Assembly: GCF_021278025.1 (NCBI RefSeq)
Contig: NZ_JAIBHJ010000006.1
Location: 62,001-126,000 of the forward strand
DNA length: 64,000 nt
Reading direction: 5' to 3'
Source of the DNA: Motilimonas sp. E26
Lineage (GTDB): Bacteria > Pseudomonadota > Gammaproteobacteria > Enterobacterales > CBDFNC01
In this document: positions 28,291 to 38,438 of the stretch, piece after piece
Layout of the letters: every line of letters begins with the position of its first letter
How positions within the stretch are numbered: position 1 is the stretch's first letter
Translations under genes and position numbers: made by a program
The notes under the pieces: generated by a model
Told to the model about the DNA's origin: nothing
Databases searched by the model: none
Seen by the model: only the letters and a program-made list of their open reading frames with translations

Positions 28291-29526
28291 ATGAAACCAA
28301 CAAATTTATCTGACTGGCTAAGCCATCTAGAGCAGCTTCACCCAAGTGGAATCGAATTGGGTTTAACCCGTGTCCGACAAGTCGCAGAACAGTTAGCACT
28401 GATCAACTTTGATGCAAAAGTGATCCTTGTTGGCGGCACTAACGGTAAAGGTACAACCTGTGCCTTATTGGAATCAATGCTGATGACAGCTGGTTACAAG
28501 GTTGGCGTATATTGCTCTCCGCACTTAATTCGTTATACCGAGCGTGTGCGCATAAATGGGCAAGAATTATCAGAGCAAAGTCACTGTGATGCTTTTAGCA
28601 CGATTGAACAAGGGCGCGGAGATACTGCATTAACCTATTTTGAATTTGGCACCCTAGGGGCATTATATTTACTTAAGCAGGCGCAATGTGATGTTATTTT
28701 ACTTGAGGTTGGACTGGGTGGGCGTTTAGATGCAACTAATATCGTTGAGCCTGATGTGTCAGTGGTGACCACCATTGATATTGACCATGTAGAATGGCTA
28801 GGTGATAACCGCGAAGATGTTAGTTTTGAAAAAGCGGGCATTTTCCGCAGTGGTAAGCCAGCCATTTGCGGCGATTTTGACACTCCTGCGCGTTTGATCG
28901 AGCACGCCAATGCTATTGATGCCCACCTCATGCTTGCCAATCAAGCCTTTGCTATGGAAATAGGAGAGGGCGTTTGGCATTGGCAAGGTGGTGAGAAAGC
29001 ACTGCGAGATTTACCTATTATCCCGCTGCCATTGCAAAATGCGTCAACGGCGTTGGCGACGTTAGCGGTACTGGGTCTTGACATCACACCCGAGCAAATC
29101 AAACAAGGATTATCCCAAGCGCGATTAGCGGGCAGAATGCAATGTATTCAAACTGAGCCAATGGTTATTTTGGATGTGGCCCATAATCCGCATTCTGCAG
29201 GGTATTTAGCAGAGCAATTAAAGCTAATGCCGAAACAGCCCATTCGCGCAGTGGTTGGTATGCTAAAAGATAAAGACATTAAGGCGACATTAGCGCAATT
29301 TGATGGCTTAATCAGTCATTGGTATTTAGCTGACTTGCAAGGGCCAAGAGCGGCCACTGCCGAAGTATTGGCACAATATACGCCCGCTGATGCCAGCCAA
29401 CTGTTTAAAAATGTTGAGCTTGCTTATCAACAAGCAGTTGCTGACAGTGAGGCAGAGTCGGTGGTAATTGTGTTCGGCTCGTTTTACACTGTAGCGGAAA
29501 TTATCGATAGACAACAAAAAGGTTAG
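28291..29526 (+). CDS. folC: Dihydrofolate/folylpolyglutamate synthase
   Basis: Adds glutamate to dihydropteroate and to folates. Mur-ligase fold: P-loop GGTNGKGTTCALLES (near residues 47-61), the omega-loop YCSPHLIRYTERVRING, and the C-terminal domain beginning at AGRMQCIQ. I start it at ATG 28291; a TTG one codon earlier is also open. About 411 residues. Nine bases after truA and three bases before dedD, so all three are coupled. Confidence 0.96.
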   Translation: MKPTNLSDWLSHLEQLHPSGIELGLTRVRQVAEQLALINFDAKVILVGGTNGKGTTCALLESMLMTAGYKVGVYCSPHLIRYTERVRINGQELSEQSHCDAFSTIEQGRGDTALTYFEFGTLGALYLLKQAQCDVILLEVGLGGRLDATNIVEPDVSVVTTIDIDHVEWLGDNREDVSFEKAGIFRSGKPAICGDFDTPARLIEHANAIDAHLMLANQAFAMEIGEGVWHWQGGEKALRDLPIIPLPLQNASTALATLAVLGLDITPEQIKQGLSQARLAGRMQCIQTEPMVILDVAHNPHSAGYLAEQLKLMPKQPIRAVVGMLKDKDIKATLAQFDGLISHWYLADLQGPRAATAEVLAQYTPADASQLFKNVELAYQQAVADSEAESVVIVFGSFYTVAEIIDRQQKG

Positions 29527-29529
29527 CGC

Positions 29530-30312
29530 GTGGCAACTCAGTTTCAAAATCGGTTAGTCGGTACCATTATATTAGTTGCGTTGGCAGTTTTATTTTTGCC
29601 AAATTTATTAGATGGCCAGAAAGAATCATATCGGGAAGAATTTGTGGCTATTCCAATCCAACCTGAGATGGCAGAGCCGAGCCAGCAGCAAGCTTATCAG
29701 CCGCCCGCTGATTTGAGTGAAGAAGATACTGAGTTTGAGATTGAAACCTTGCCCGATGCGGTTGTTATTAAAGCGCAAGATGATGTCGAGCCAGTCAATA
29801 AGCCTGCTGACAATGCGCAAACCGCTCAGACTGATACGGCGGAAAAAGTACAAACAACTAACCCGACACCAGAGCCGATAAAAATAGTCACAGCTAAACC
29901 AGTAGAAAAAGCCGTTACTAAGGCTACGCCAGAGCCGGTGAAAGTGGCGAAGGTGAAGCCAACCCCAACACCAAAAGTGGCAAAGGTTGAACCAAAGCCA
30001 ACACCAGAGCCACTGAAAGCGGGCGTAGTTAAGGCCGTCGCTCCGGTAGCTAAGGCCGAATTTAAAGATGCGGCATGGGTCGTTCAACTTGGCGCTTTTC
30101 GAAATGCTGCTAACGTTAAAGCCTTAGTGAAAAAGTTACAGAAAGCGGGCTATACAGTACACACTATTCCGGCAGTGGTGACGGATCAAAGTATTAACAA
30201 GGTATTTGTTGGTCCTGATGTATCGGCACAAAAATTAGAACAAAAATTGCCTGCATTAAAGGAACTGACTGGGTTACAAGGGCGTGTCATTGCCTACAAC
30301 CCTCTTGGCTAA
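29530..30312 (+). CDS. dedD: DedD-like SPOR-domain cell division protein
   Basis: Inner-membrane division protein whose SPOR domain binds denuded peptidoglycan at the septum. One N-terminal membrane anchor (about residues 9-26, LVGTIILVALAVLFLPNL) is followed by a long Pro/Thr/Lys/Glu linker with imperfect KPTPTPKVAKVE-type repeats. The SPOR domain is at the end (about 180-260, WVVQLGAFRNAANVKALVKK, then VFVGPDV). It starts with GTG three bases after the folC stop, so translational coupling is expected. Confidence 0.92.
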   Translation: MATQFQNRLVGTIILVALAVLFLPNLLDGQKESYREEFVAIPIQPEMAEPSQQQAYQPPADLSEEDTEFEIETLPDAVVIKAQDDVEPVNKPADNAQTAQTDTAEKVQTTNPTPEPIKIVTAKPVEKAVTKATPEPVKVAKVKPTPTPKVAKVEPKPTPEPLKAGVVKAVAPVAKAEFKDAAWVVQLGAFRNAANVKALVKKLQKAGYTVHTIPAVVTDQSINKVFVGPDVSAQKLEQKLPALKELTGLQGRVIAYNPLG

Positions 30313-30420
30313 GTGTGATCTAATGCCATTTTTTGCAAGCAATTTGTTAACAAGGGTGATAGAATCGCGGCGTTTTTTAGCTAGGTTGTCCAACAGGATT
30401 AACCACGTTCGGGTAAATAA

Positions 30421-30909
30421 ATGGTCTGGATAGATTACGCCATCCTCGGGATTATCAGTTTGTCAGCGATAATCAGTTTAGTGAGGGGATTTGTCAAAGA
30501 AGCCTTTTCACTGGCCAGCTGGTTTGCTGCCTTTTTTGTTGCCAGTCAATTTTACTCCGATCTTGCTACCTTATTCACAAATATCAATGACCCCATGATC
30601 CGCAATGCCGCTGCTATCGCTGCTTTGTTTGTTATCACCTTATTGCTTGGGGCGCTCGTCAACTACATTATTAGCCAACTCGTCACTAAAACCGGCCTAT
30701 CAGGCACAGACCGAGTACTAGGTATCTGTTTTGGCGCCATTCGCGGCGCGCTAATCGTTAGTGCATTACTGTTTTTTATGGATTCGTTTACCGCCTTCCC
30801 AACTACACCTTGGTGGCAAGCGTCAACCTTAATACCTGAATTTGGCATAGTCATCGAGTGGTTTTTTGAGTATGTGAAAACCTCCTCCAGTTTTTTAACC
30901 AGCCCCTAA
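30421..30909 (+). CDS. cvpA: CvpA family membrane protein
   Basis: A 162-residue inner-membrane protein with four predicted helices, starting [31 protein letters not shown]-like sequence ([15 protein letters not shown], then [13 protein letters not shown]), diagnostic of CvpA. In E. coli it is linked to colicin V export, bile/envelope tolerance and purF expression. It directly precedes purF (18 bp), as in E. coli. Confidence 0.93.
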   Translation: MVWIDYAILGIISLSAIISLVRGFVKEAFSLASWFAAFFVASQFYSDLATLFTNINDPMIRNAAAIAALFVITLLLGALVNYIISQLVTKTGLSGTDRVLGICFGAIRGALIVSALLFFMDSFTAFPTTPWWQASTLIPEFGIVIEWFFEYVKTSSSFLTSP

Positions 30910-30927
30910 AATACAAGGACAAGAGAC

Positions 30928-32445
30928 ATGTGTGGTATTGTCGGCATCGTTGGATCTACCCCTGTTAATCAAAGCATCTATGATGCATTAACTGTGCTGC
31001 AGCACAGAGGTCAAGATGCAGCAGGCATCGTGACTATTTCAGAAGGTAACTTTAAGCAGCGTAAAGCCAATGGTTTGGTCAAAGATGTGTTTGAGTCAAA
31101 ACACATGCAGCGCTTAAAAGGAAATATCGGTATTGGCCATGTGCGCTACCCAACAGCGGGTAGTTCAAGTGCCGCCGAGGCGCAGCCATTTTATGTGAAC
31201 TTTCCTTACGGCATGGCTTTAGCCCATAACGGTAATCTAACCAATGCTCCTGATTTGGCGAAAGTTGCTATTAAATCTCGTCGTCACATCAACACCACGT
31301 CAGATTCTGAAACACTGTTAAACGTGCTAGCACATGAATTAGCCCGTGTTGATAAAGACCAGCTTGATGCTGCTGATATTTTTGCTGCTATCAGCAAAGT
31401 ACACGAGCAAGCCCTTGGCGCTTACGCCGTGGCGACCATTTTAAATGGACATGGTTTGATTGCATTTCGTGACCCTAATGGCATTCGTCCTTTAGTGTTG
31501 GGTAAACGTGTTGCAGAAGACGGCCAAACTGAGTACATGGTGGCTTCTGAAAGTGTTGCGATTGACGCCATTGGTTTTGAGTTTATTCGCGATGTGGTGC
31601 CTGGCGAAGCGGTATATATTACCGAAAAAGGTGAGCTACATACGCAACAGTGTGCTGCTAATCCAGACTACTGTCCGTGTATCTTTGAATATGTATATTT
31701 TGCTCGCCCTGACTCCACTATCGATAATATTTCGGTATACGGCGCTCGCCTAGAAATGGGTAAAACCTTAGGTGATAAAATTAAGCGTGAGTGGGACGAT
31801 CTTGATATTGATGTGGTTATTCCTATCCCGGAAACCTCTTGTGATGTGGCGCTGCAAATTGCACTCCAGCTTGAGCTACCATATCGTCAAGGTTTCGTGA
31901 AAAACCGCTACATTGGCCGTACCTTTATCATGCCGGGCCAAACTCAGCGTCGTAAATCAGTGCGCCGTAAGCTTAACGCCATTGATGCCGAGTTTGCTGG
32001 TAAAAATGTATTGTTAGTTGATGATTCGATAGTTCGTGGTACTACCAGTGAGCAAATCGTTGAAATGGCGCGTGACGCAGGTGCTAAAAAAGTGTACTTC
32101 GCTTCAGCGGCACCAGAAATTCGTTTCCCTAACGTATACGGGATTGATATGCCAACGGCTAACGAGCTGATTGCCCACGGCCGCGATGTTGACCAAATTT
32201 GTCAAAACATTGGTGCTGATGGCTTGATCTTCCAAGATCTAAAAGACCTCGTTAAAGCGGTTTCAGTCCAAAACCCAGAAATTACTAAGTTTGAAACTTC
32301 AGTGTTTAACGGTGAATACGTAACTAAAGACATTGACCAAGACTACCTTGATTATCTCAATAACTTACGCAACGACGATGCCAAAGAGCTCCGTGAGCAA
32401 AAGGAAGAAATTGCTAACCTTGAGATGCATAACGAAGGAGCATAA
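30928..32445 (+). CDS. purF: Amidophosphoribosyltransferase
   Basis: First committed step of purine synthesis: PRPP plus glutamine to 5-phosphoribosylamine. The N-terminal nucleophile Cys2 (MCGIVGIVG) of the class II glutaminase domain is present, with HVRYPTAG and HNGNLTN. The PRPP loop [14 protein letters not shown] is in the C-terminal domain. 505 residues, as in E. coli. AAGGACAAGAGAC precedes the start. It ends the truA-folC-dedD-cvpA-purF series and is followed by a terminator. No clear PurR box was seen before cvpA. Confidence 0.98.
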   Translation: MCGIVGIVGSTPVNQSIYDALTVLQHRGQDAAGIVTISEGNFKQRKANGLVKDVFESKHMQRLKGNIGIGHVRYPTAGSSSAAEAQPFYVNFPYGMALAHNGNLTNAPDLAKVAIKSRRHINTTSDSETLLNVLAHELARVDKDQLDAADIFAAISKVHEQALGAYAVATILNGHGLIAFRDPNGIRPLVLGKRVAEDGQTEYMVASESVAIDAIGFEFIRDVVPGEAVYITEKGELHTQQCAANPDYCPCIFEYVYFARPDSTIDNISVYGARLEMGKTLGDKIKREWDDLDIDVVIPIPETSCDVALQIALQLELPYRQGFVKNRYIGRTFIMPGQTQRRKSVRRKLNAIDAEFAGKNVLLVDDSIVRGTTSEQIVEMARDAGAKKVYFASAAPEIRFPNVYGIDMPTANELIAHGRDVDQICQNIGADGLIFQDLKDLVKAVSVQNPEITKFETSVFNGEYVTKDIDQDYLDYLNNLRNDDAKELREQKEEIANLEMHNEGA

Positions 32446-32469
32446 CCTTTAATTGCTTCAGAGGTTAAT

Positions 32470-32497
32470 AAAAAGGCTACCTAGAGTAGCCTTTTTT
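32470..32497. terminator. Bidirectional terminator, purF / Yip1 gene
   Basis: AAAAAGGCTAC-CTAGA-GTAGCCTTTTTT between convergent genes. Confidence 0.9.
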
Positions 32498-32511
32498 ATT
32501 GCTGAAATATA

Positions 32512-33108
32512 TTAAATGAACGCAGGCCCAAACCCGACTGACCATAAAATGACGGTACTCGCTAAAATCGCCACTAATAATACTAGCCCGACCGTGACCA
32601 CTGAGCTTGCGAAAATAAAGCCCTGATCTTCTGGAATATGCATCAAGATAGGTACACCTGTGTAGAGCAGGTAAATTGACCAAGCTAAACCAGCAAAGCC
32701 CACCAGCATGATAAACCAAGGGTGTGGGTAGAGGGCAGCAAAGCCGACCATAAACAAGGGGGTTGCCGTATAAGCGGCAAGCTCTAGAGCATGAACAAAA
32801 TTAGGTTTGGCCCCAAAGGTTTGGCTCATCCAATTGGTAAGGTAGGCGAGGGCAAAGACACCAGTGACTAACGCAAAGTAGGTTGCGATTGACATCATCG
32901 CGGCGCTATTGACTGATAAGAATATGGGGTCACCAACGCCGATACTCCAACCAATAAAAGCAGTGGAATAAAACATACACACACTAGGCACTAAGGCAAT
33001 TATCAAAATATGGCTTAAGCTGGCACTGATGCTTTCATGGTTACGATCTATAGTATGCCACTCAGTTTTTGGGTGGGCATATAATCCCCAAATATGGTTA
33101 AGTATCAT
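32512..33108 (-). CDS. Yip1 family inner-membrane protein
   Basis: About 198 residues with five predicted membrane helices in the last 170 residues (for example HILIIALVPSVCMFYSTAF and MSIATYFALVTGVFALAYL). The early motif (NHIWGLYAHPKTEWHTI) and the ELAAYTATPLFMVG helix match bacterial Yip1-domain proteins. I use the ATG at 33108: the upstream in-frame ATG at 33126 would place the GAGGG ribosome site inside the gene. Function is unknown. Monocistronic. Confidence 0.85.
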   Translation of the reverse strand: MILNHIWGLYAHPKTEWHTIDRNHESISASLSHILIIALVPSVCMFYSTAFIGWSIGVGDPIFLSVNSAAMMSIATYFALVTGVFALAYLTNWMSQTFGAKPNFVHALELAAYTATPLFMVGFAALYPHPWFIMLVGFAGLAWSIYLLYTGVPILMHIPEDQGFIFASSVVTVGLVLLVAILASTVILWSVGFGPAFI

Positions 33109-33252
33109 AATCTGTCCCTCGTCCAATGATTTAGATGTATACGTTACACATCCAATAAGTAGATCAAGTGTTAAATTTTACAACTAAGTAACATTTTTCC
33201 ACTGCTCTAACTTTAGTCGAGGTTTGAAGCGACAGGCAAATTTGGCTAAAAA

Positions 33253-33999
33253 TTAACCTTTATCGTTAAGAAAGGGTTGTGAGATAAGTTGCTTGCCAGC
33301 CGAGTTAACTAATAACATGCTACCTTGCTCATACCAGTCCCCTAACACAATACGAGTTGCGGGGCTCTGATTAATCTCAAACTCGTGTATTGCTGGCCGA
33401 TGAGTGTGACCATGGATCATCAGGTTTACGCCAAACTTAAGGCAATCTTCTTGTACTGCGGGTGGGTACACATCCATGATCTCTTTGCGTTGTTGCTGTT
33501 TTTCCTTGCTTTGGTTTTTACTGCTGGTGCGGATTTTCTCGCCAATTTTAGCGCGGACAAACTTTGGCAACGCTAAGAACAGCATCCGTAACCAAGGTTT
33601 ATAAACCCATTTACGATAATTTTGGTATGCCTCATCTTCGGTACAAAGGGTATCTCCATGCAGCAATAATGCGGTTTCGCCATAGAGTTGTACTAAGGAT
33701 TTTTCAGCCAAGATAGTCATATCACAAAGGCGTGCGTAGCGCTCTCCGAGCATAAAATCACGGTTGCCGTGAATATAGTAACAAGGTACCCCTGATTGGC
33801 TTAAATCAGATAGGGCTTTTGCAACCTGTTCAGTTAGGGGCGTTTGAATATCGTCCCCTAACCAAATCTCAAATAAGTCACCTAAGATATATAAGGCATC
33901 AGCTTGACGCGCCTCAGTAGCCAAAAACTGCAGGAACAACGCCGTGATATCAGGGCGAGATTCAGTTAGATGTAAATCGGCAATAAAATAGGTGCTCAT
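33253..33999 (-). CDS. lpxH: UDP-2,3-diacylglucosamine diphosphatase
   Basis: Hydrolyses UDP-diacylglucosamine to lipid X in lipid A synthesis, as a peripheral inner-membrane calcineurin-type phosphoesterase. The metal motifs come in order: ADLHL, GDLFE, GNRDFM, HGDTLC and HGHTHRP. I choose the ATG at 33999; a TTG two codons earlier is in frame. About 248 residues, a little longer than E. coli LpxH (240). It begins ten bases after the ppiB stop, forming the conserved ppiB-lpxH unit. Confidence 0.95.
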   Translation of the reverse strand: MSTYFIADLHLTESRPDITALFLQFLATEARQADALYILGDLFEIWLGDDIQTPLTEQVAKALSDLSQSGVPCYYIHGNRDFMLGERYARLCDMTILAEKSLVQLYGETALLLHGDTLCTEDEAYQNYRKWVYKPWLRMLFLALPKFVRAKIGEKIRTSSKNQSKEKQQQRKEIMDVYPPAVQEDCLKFGVNLMIHGHTHRPAIHEFEINQSPATRIVLGDWYEQGSMLLVNSAGKQLISQPFLNDKG

Positions 34000-34009
34000 T
34001 ATCAACTAC

Positions 34010-34504
34010 TTATTCAGCAACAGTCGCACTAACAATAACCACTTCTTCTAGTGGTACGTCTTGGTGCATGCCGTAGTTACCTGTTGCAACTGCTTTAATT
34101 GCTTCAACAACTTCCATGCCAGCAACTACTTTACCAAATACACAGTAGCCCCAGCCTTGAGTTGTTTCAGATTTAAAATCAAGAAATGTATTGTCGTTCA
34201 CATTGATAAAAAACTGAGCAGAGGCTGAGTGTGGGTCCATCGTACGAGCCATCGCTAACGTGCCCGTTTTGTTAGATAGGCCATTGTTCGCTTCATTTTT
34301 GATCGGCGCGCGCGTTTGCTTTTCATCCATGCCTGAAGCAAAACCACCACCTTGAACCATAAAACCGTCTATTACACGATGAAAAATAGTGCCATCGTAA
34401 TGGCCTTCCTTAACGTATTGTGCAAAGTTTTCAGCGGTTACCGGCGCGTTCTCGTAATCGAGTTCAATTTGGATGTCGCCGTGGTTAGTTGTTAACGTGA
34501 TCAT
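34010..34504 (-). CDS. ppiB: Peptidyl-prolyl cis-trans isomerase B (cyclophilin)
   Basis: Cytoplasmic cyclophilin of 164 residues, no signal peptide. The active-site stretches [32 protein letters not shown] and the Trp-containing [11 protein letters not shown] are all intact. It is cotranscribed with lpxH and divergent from cysS, as in E. coli. Confidence 0.97.
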   Translation of the reverse strand: MITLTTNHGDIQIELDYENAPVTAENFAQYVKEGHYDGTIFHRVIDGFMVQGGGFASGMDEKQTRAPIKNEANNGLSNKTGTLAMARTMDPHSASAQFFINVNDNTFLDFKSETTQGWGYCVFGKVVAGMEVVEAIKAVATGNYGMHQDVPLEEVVIVSATVAE

Positions 34505-34778
34505 TTTGTTACCTTACCTATTAATAAGGCCCGTATTCTAACCTAAGCAAAGCAGCGGGAAAACCACCGCTTCGGATAAACCGCATCAAAACCCTAGCAT
34601 TTAGCTGAATTTAAATAGGCGATGAGGCAGGTTGGACAATGCATACATATTTTTTGTTGGTGAGGTGCTTGGGTATATGAGCAGGCTGTTAACAAGCAAT
34701 TGCCCGTAACAGGTGAATTTAAGCGTCGCTCACGGTAGAATGCGATTTTTGTCCCCACTATTTAGTATCGAGGAACAG

Positions 34779-36155
34779 ATGCTCAAGATATACAACACAT
34801 TGACACGTCAAAAAGAGGAATTTAAACCTTTAACCGCCGGCAAAGTTGGCATGTATGTGTGTGGGGTAACCATTTACGATTACTGTCATATCGGTCATGG
34901 CCGTACGTTTGTTGCGTTTGACTTGGTTGCACGTTACCTACGCTATGCTGGATACGATTTAACCTTTGTGCGCAATATTACCGACGTTGACGACAAAATT
35001 ATTAAACGTGCTAATGAAAATGGTGAAAGCTGCGACGCGCTAACCGCTCGTTTCACCCAAGCCATGCACGATGATTTTGATGCTTTAAATATTAGCCGGC
35101 CTGATTTTGAGCCACGCGTGACCAATCACATGGATGATGTGATTGAGATGATTGAAAAACTGATAGCTAAAAACAATGCTTATGTATCGAGCACAGGTGA
35201 CGTCTTGTTTTCGGTTAGCTCATTTGCCGATTACGGCAAGCTCAGCCAACAGAATTTAGAGATGTTACAAGCGGGTGCGCGCGTTGAAGTAGAGCAAAGT
35301 AAAAACGACCCTCTGGATTTTGTGTTGTGGAAAATGTCTAAGCCGGGTGAGCCCAGTTGGGAGTCACCATGGGGCGCAGGTCGTCCAGGTTGGCACATTG
35401 AATGTAGCGCAATGAATAACAAAATTTTAGGTGAAGTATTTGATATTCATGGTGGAGGCTCAGACTTGGCTTTCCCGCATCATGAAAATGAAATTGCGCA
35501 GTCATGTTGTGCCCATAATGGCAAGTACGTTAACACTTGGATGCACTCCGGCATGGTGCAGGTTGATAAAGTGAAGATGTCTAAATCACTGAATAACTTT
35601 TTCACTATTCGTGATGTGTTAGCTGAATACGATGCTGAGTCGGTGCGTTACTTTTTATTGTCAGGCCATTATCGCAGTCAGCTCAACTACAGCGAAGACA
35701 ACTTAAAGCAGGCGCGTTCAGCCCTCGAACGTTTATATACCGCTCTACGCGGTATTACGCCGAGCACCGCAGCAACCGATTCGCCTTATGCTACGCAGTT
35801 TAAGCTGGCAATGGATGATGACTTTAATACGCCTGAAGCGCTGCCAGTATTGTTTGAACTAGCAAAAGAAATTAACAAAGTTAAAGACAGCGACGGTGAT
35901 AAGGCCCAAGCGCTGGCTGCTGAGTTATTAACTTACGCTGAGGTGTTAGGCTTACTGTACCAAGATCCTGAGCAATTTTTGCAAGGCGGTGAGTCAGATG
36001 ATGAGGTGGCTGTGATTGAGGCGTTGATTAAACAACGTAACGATGCTCGCGCCGCTAAAGATTGGGCCAGTGCTGATGATGCCAGAGATAAGCTTAACGC
36101 AATGAATATTGTGCTTGAAGACAGCGCAGGTAAGACTACTTGGCGCAAAGCTTAA
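34779..36155 (+). CDS. cysS: Cysteinyl-tRNA synthetase
   Basis: Charges tRNA-Cys. I start at ATG 34779 ([15 protein letters not shown]), which has AGGAAC just upstream and gives 458 residues, close to E. coli (461). An in-frame upstream ATG at 34713 would add 22 residues unlike the family. The zinc Cys28 and the HIGH motif (37-40) are in [27 protein letters not shown] is the second ATP motif; [14 protein letters not shown] holds further zinc ligands. Monocistronic, with its own terminator. Confidence 0.97.
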   Translation: MLKIYNTLTRQKEEFKPLTAGKVGMYVCGVTIYDYCHIGHGRTFVAFDLVARYLRYAGYDLTFVRNITDVDDKIIKRANENGESCDALTARFTQAMHDDFDALNISRPDFEPRVTNHMDDVIEMIEKLIAKNNAYVSSTGDVLFSVSSFADYGKLSQQNLEMLQAGARVEVEQSKNDPLDFVLWKMSKPGEPSWESPWGAGRPGWHIECSAMNNKILGEVFDIHGGGSDLAFPHHENEIAQSCCAHNGKYVNTWMHSGMVQVDKVKMSKSLNNFFTIRDVLAEYDAESVRYFLLSGHYRSQLNYSEDNLKQARSALERLYTALRGITPSTAATDSPYATQFKLAMDDDFNTPEALPVLFELAKEINKVKDSDGDKAQALAAELLTYAEVLGLLYQDPEQFLQGGESDDEVAVIEALIKQRNDARAAKDWASADDARDKLNAMNIVLEDSAGKTTWRKA

Positions 36156-36175
36156 TTTTACTTAATGCACGAATA

Positions 36176-36204
36176 AAAAATGGAGGCGTTAGCCTCCGTT
36201 TTTG
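36176..36204. terminator. Terminator between cysS and folD
   Basis: A-rich lead, GGAGGC-GTTA-GCCTCC, then GTTTTTG. The A-tract on the other side may let it serve folD as well. Confidence 0.85.
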
Positions 36205-36230
36205 TTATTGGCTATTTATCACCGCTTCAC

Positions 36231-37088
36231 TTAAGCCTTATCGAAAGACTCACAAGCTTCTAAAGTATTTTCAATCAGCGTCGCGACCGTCATTGGGCCA
36301 ACGCCACCCGGTACTGGCGTAATAAAAGCGGCGTGCTGACGTGCTACTTCAAATTCCACATCACCCACTAGCTTGCCGTTTTCAAGGCGATTAATACCTA
36401 CATCAATAACCGTAGCACCCTGTTTCACCCATTCACCAGGAATAAAGTTAGGCTTACCTACACCAACAACCAGTAAATCGGCTTGGCGCACGTGATGTTC
36501 AAGATCAACGGTGAAGCGATGACAGCAAGTGACAGTACAGCCCGCGAGTAGTAATTCCAACATCATCGGACGACCAACAATGTTAGAAGCCCCTACAATG
36601 ACCGCATGTTTACCGTGTGGCGCTTGTTGGGTGCTATTAAACAGTGTAATGATACCTTTCGGTGTACAAGGACGAAGCTGTGGAATACGCTGCGCTAGGC
36701 GGCCTACATTGTAAGGATGAAAGCCATCAACATCTTTATCAGGACGAATGCGTTCGATTACCTGAGTAGAGTCAAGTCCTTCAGGTAGTGGCAGCTGTAC
36801 TAAAATGCCATCGACTGTATCATCTTCGTTTAAGCTATCAATTAATGACAATAGCTCTTCTTGAGAGGTAGTAACGGGGAGATCATAAGACTTAGATACA
36901 AAGCCTACTTCTTCACAGGCACGGCGTTTACTGCCTACATACACTTGCGAAGCGGGGTCAAGCCCTACTAATACTACCGCTAAACCGGGTGCTCTTTTTC
37001 CTAAGGCTAAACGTTGTTGCACTTTCTCAGCTACATTTGTTCTTATTTGTTTAGCGATGGCTGTTCCGTCAATTATTTGCGCAGACAT
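36231..37088 (-). CDS. folD: Bifunctional methylene-THF dehydrogenase/cyclohydrolase
   Basis: Interconverts one-carbon folates (methylene-, methenyl- and formyl-THF) using NADP. I start it at ATG 37088 ([13 protein letters not shown]), the family N-terminus; an open frame runs 27 codons further upstream without family similarity. Active-site Tyr50 and Lys54 are in [26 protein letters not shown], the NADP loop [10 protein letters not shown] and the end motif [14 protein letters not shown] are all present. 285 residues. It is convergent with cysS, the usual neighbour pair, and upstream lies the tRNA operon promoter on the other strand. Confidence 0.97.
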   Translation of the reverse strand: MSAQIIDGTAIAKQIRTNVAEKVQQRLALGKRAPGLAVVLVGLDPASQVYVGSKRRACEEVGFVSKSYDLPVTTSQEELLSLIDSLNEDDTVDGILVQLPLPEGLDSTQVIERIRPDKDVDGFHPYNVGRLAQRIPQLRPCTPKGIITLFNSTQQAPHGKHAVIVGASNIVGRPMMLELLLAGCTVTCCHRFTVDLEHHVRQADLLVVGVGKPNFIPGEWVKQGATVIDVGINRLENGKLVGDVEFEVARQHAAFITPVPGGVGPMTVATLIENTLEACESFDKA

Positions 37089-37225
37089 TGATTTTGCTAC
37101 TCTTTTATTGTCATTAAAACTGCTTATATTGTGGCAGAACAACGAAAGCTTGTCAGCCAATTCGTACAACCCTTATGCATGCTGATTAACAATTGAGCGA
37201 ACAGCAAATTTTTTAAAGAAAGTGT

Positions 37226-37262
37226 TTGACCAACTGGGCTCAACTCAGTAATATCCCGCCCC
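37226..37262 (+). promoter_or_regulatory. Stringent-type promoter of the tRNA operon
   Basis: TTGACC (-35, 37226-37231), a 17-bp spacer, TAATAT (-10, 37249-37254), then a GC-only discriminator CCCGCCCC. The GC-rich discriminator is the known mark of ppGpp-inhibited stable-RNA promoters. The start would be near 37261, about 48 bp before tRNA-Arg. Confidence 0.8.
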
Positions 37263-37308
37263 GTTGTCAGGCACTAAGCGGTTGCAAAGCCTTTAGCGCT
37301 TACAGTAT

Positions 37309-37385
37309 GCGCCCTTAGCTCAGCTGGATAGAGCAACGGCCTTCTAAGCCGTAGGTCGAAGGTTCGAATCCTTCAGGGTGCGCCA
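37309..37385 (+). tRNA. tRNA-Arg (UCU)
   Basis: 77 nt with encoded CCA. Acceptor, D-arm (GCTC/GAGC), anticodon stem ACGGC/GCCGT with loop CTTCTAA giving anticodon TCT (reads AGA), and T-loop GTTCGAATC. First gene of the operon. Confidence 0.97.
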
Positions 37386-37426
37386 TTTAATTTGAATGAA
37401 TTCAGTTAAATGGTTAGAGATATAGC

Positions 37427-37503
37427 GGCGGATGTAGCTCAGTTGGTAGAGCCCCGGATTGTGATTCCGGTTGTCGCGGGTTCAATCCCCGTCATTCGCC
37501 CCA
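37427..37503 (+). tRNA. tRNA-His (GUG), copy 1
   Basis: Encoded G-1 (37427) opposite the discriminator, as required for HisRS; anticodon GTG in GGATTGTGATTCC; CCA encoded. The T-loop reads TTCAATC. A small ATCTTCTT-C-AAGAAGAT palindrome follows it directly. Confidence 0.97.
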
Positions 37504-37524
37504 TCTTCTTCAAGAAGATAAAAT

Positions 37525-37609
37525 GCGGAAGTGGTGAAATTGGTAGACACGCTAGATTTAGGTTCTAGTGCCGCAAGGTGTGAGAGTTCAAGTCTCTCCT
37601 TCCGCACCA
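37525..37609 (+). tRNA. tRNA-Leu (UAG)
   Basis: 85 nt, class II with a long variable arm (TGCCGCAAGGTGT). The anticodon stem CTAGA/TCTAG encloses TTTAGGT, giving anticodon TAG. CCA encoded. Confidence 0.97.
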
Positions 37610-37677
37610 TTTAACGTCAATGAGTTGGACAGACGTTAACTTGCTCAACAAGCAAGCCTCCAAGCAAAATTTAAGTT

Positions 37678-37778
37678 CGGTGATTAGCGTAGCCTGGTAG
37701 CGCATCGTCGCAAAGCTCATAGAGAGTGGGACCAGAGGGTATCGACCCTCTACAATATACCAGCGCACAGTTTAAGTT
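37678..37778 (+). pseudogene. tRNA-Pro 5'-half element, copy 1
   Basis: The first 29 bases (CGGTGATTAGCG through GCGCATC) equal tRNA-Pro except for one change, covering the acceptor 5' strand and whole D-arm. A stretch of about 20 unrelated bases replaces the 5' anticodon stem. Then TGGGACCAGAGGGT, matching the 3' anticodon arm, runs into a perfect hairpin AGAGGGT-ATCG-ACCCTCT. There is no T-arm or 3' acceptor, so it cannot be a working tRNA. It ends exactly where intact tRNA-Pro copy 1 begins, 101 bp from its own start. About 89% identical to the element at 37994. Confidence 0.8.
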
Positions 37779-37855
<77 letters not shown>

Positions 37856-37863
37856 GTTTTAGT

Positions 37864-37940
37864 GGCGGATGTAGCTCAGTTGGTAGAGCCCCGGATTGTG
37901 ATTCCGGTTGTCGCGGGTTCAATCCCCGTCATTCGCCCCA
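37864..37940 (+). tRNA. tRNA-His (GUG), copy 2
   Basis: Identical to copy 1, including G-1 and CCA, and only eight bases after tRNA-Pro copy 1. Confidence 0.97.
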
Positions 37941-37993
37941 TTATTTAAATATATAGTGAACCATTAAGTAATTTGCTTCGTTATATAACACAT

Positions 37994-38094
37994 CGGTGAT
38001 TAGCGCAGCCTGTTAGCGCATCGTCGCGAAGCTCATAAAAAGTGGGACCAGAGGGTTTCGACCCTCTACAATATACAAGCAAAAAGTTTCAGTT
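37994..38094 (+). pseudogene. tRNA-Pro 5'-half element, copy 2
   Basis: Same architecture as the element at 37678: tRNA-Pro acceptor 5' strand and D-arm, about 20 foreign bases, TGGGACCAGAGGGT, and the hairpin AGAGGGT-TTCG-ACCCTCT. The stem is unchanged between copies; the loop differs by one base and here is a stable TTCG. It also ends exactly 101 bp later at an intact tRNA-Pro. One D-loop change (TGTTAG for TGGTAG) alters a conserved GG. Confidence 0.8.
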
Positions 38095-38171
<77 letters not shown>

Positions 38172-38203
38172 GCTATCCAAGTTTCTCTAACAAGCGAAGC
38201 TTG

Positions 38204-38246
38204 AGGTCGGGAGTTCACTAATTCAAAGAACACTCATCACCGACCA
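38204..38246 (+). pseudogene. tRNA-Pro 3'-half remnant
   Basis: GGTCGGGAGTTC and CTCATCACCGACCA are the two ends of the tRNA-Pro 3' half, including T-stem, acceptor 3' strand and CCA, but a 16-nt segment (ACTAATTCAAAGAACA) takes the place of six T-loop bases. It is the last element before the operon terminator. Confidence 0.8.
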
Positions 38247-38250
38247 AATT

Positions 38251-38279
38251 AAAAAAGCCGCTCAATGAGCGGTTTTTTT
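38251..38279 (+). terminator. Terminator of the tRNA operon
   Basis: AAAAAAG, stem CCGCTC-AAT-GAGCGG, then seven T's. Confidence 0.92.
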
Positions 38280-38438
38280 GTGTCTGGATTTCGGCAGCTT
38301 AATTGGTGTCAGCTGATATTTTTTGATACTTATTGCTTATTGGCCACTTCAGCGCGCCCTTGCTATCGAATATCTTTCTAAGCTCGCGGATAAGGGCATC
38401 AAAATAACATTTCTATTCGATTTTCAAGTGGGTAGTAT

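Noticed and set aside
37565-37768. A 67-codon minus-strand frame across tRNA-Leu and the first tRNA-Pro element
   Set aside because: It is antisense to tRNA-Leu, and its end (RRDLNSHTLRH) is the well-known false protein produced by reading tRNA genes backwards.
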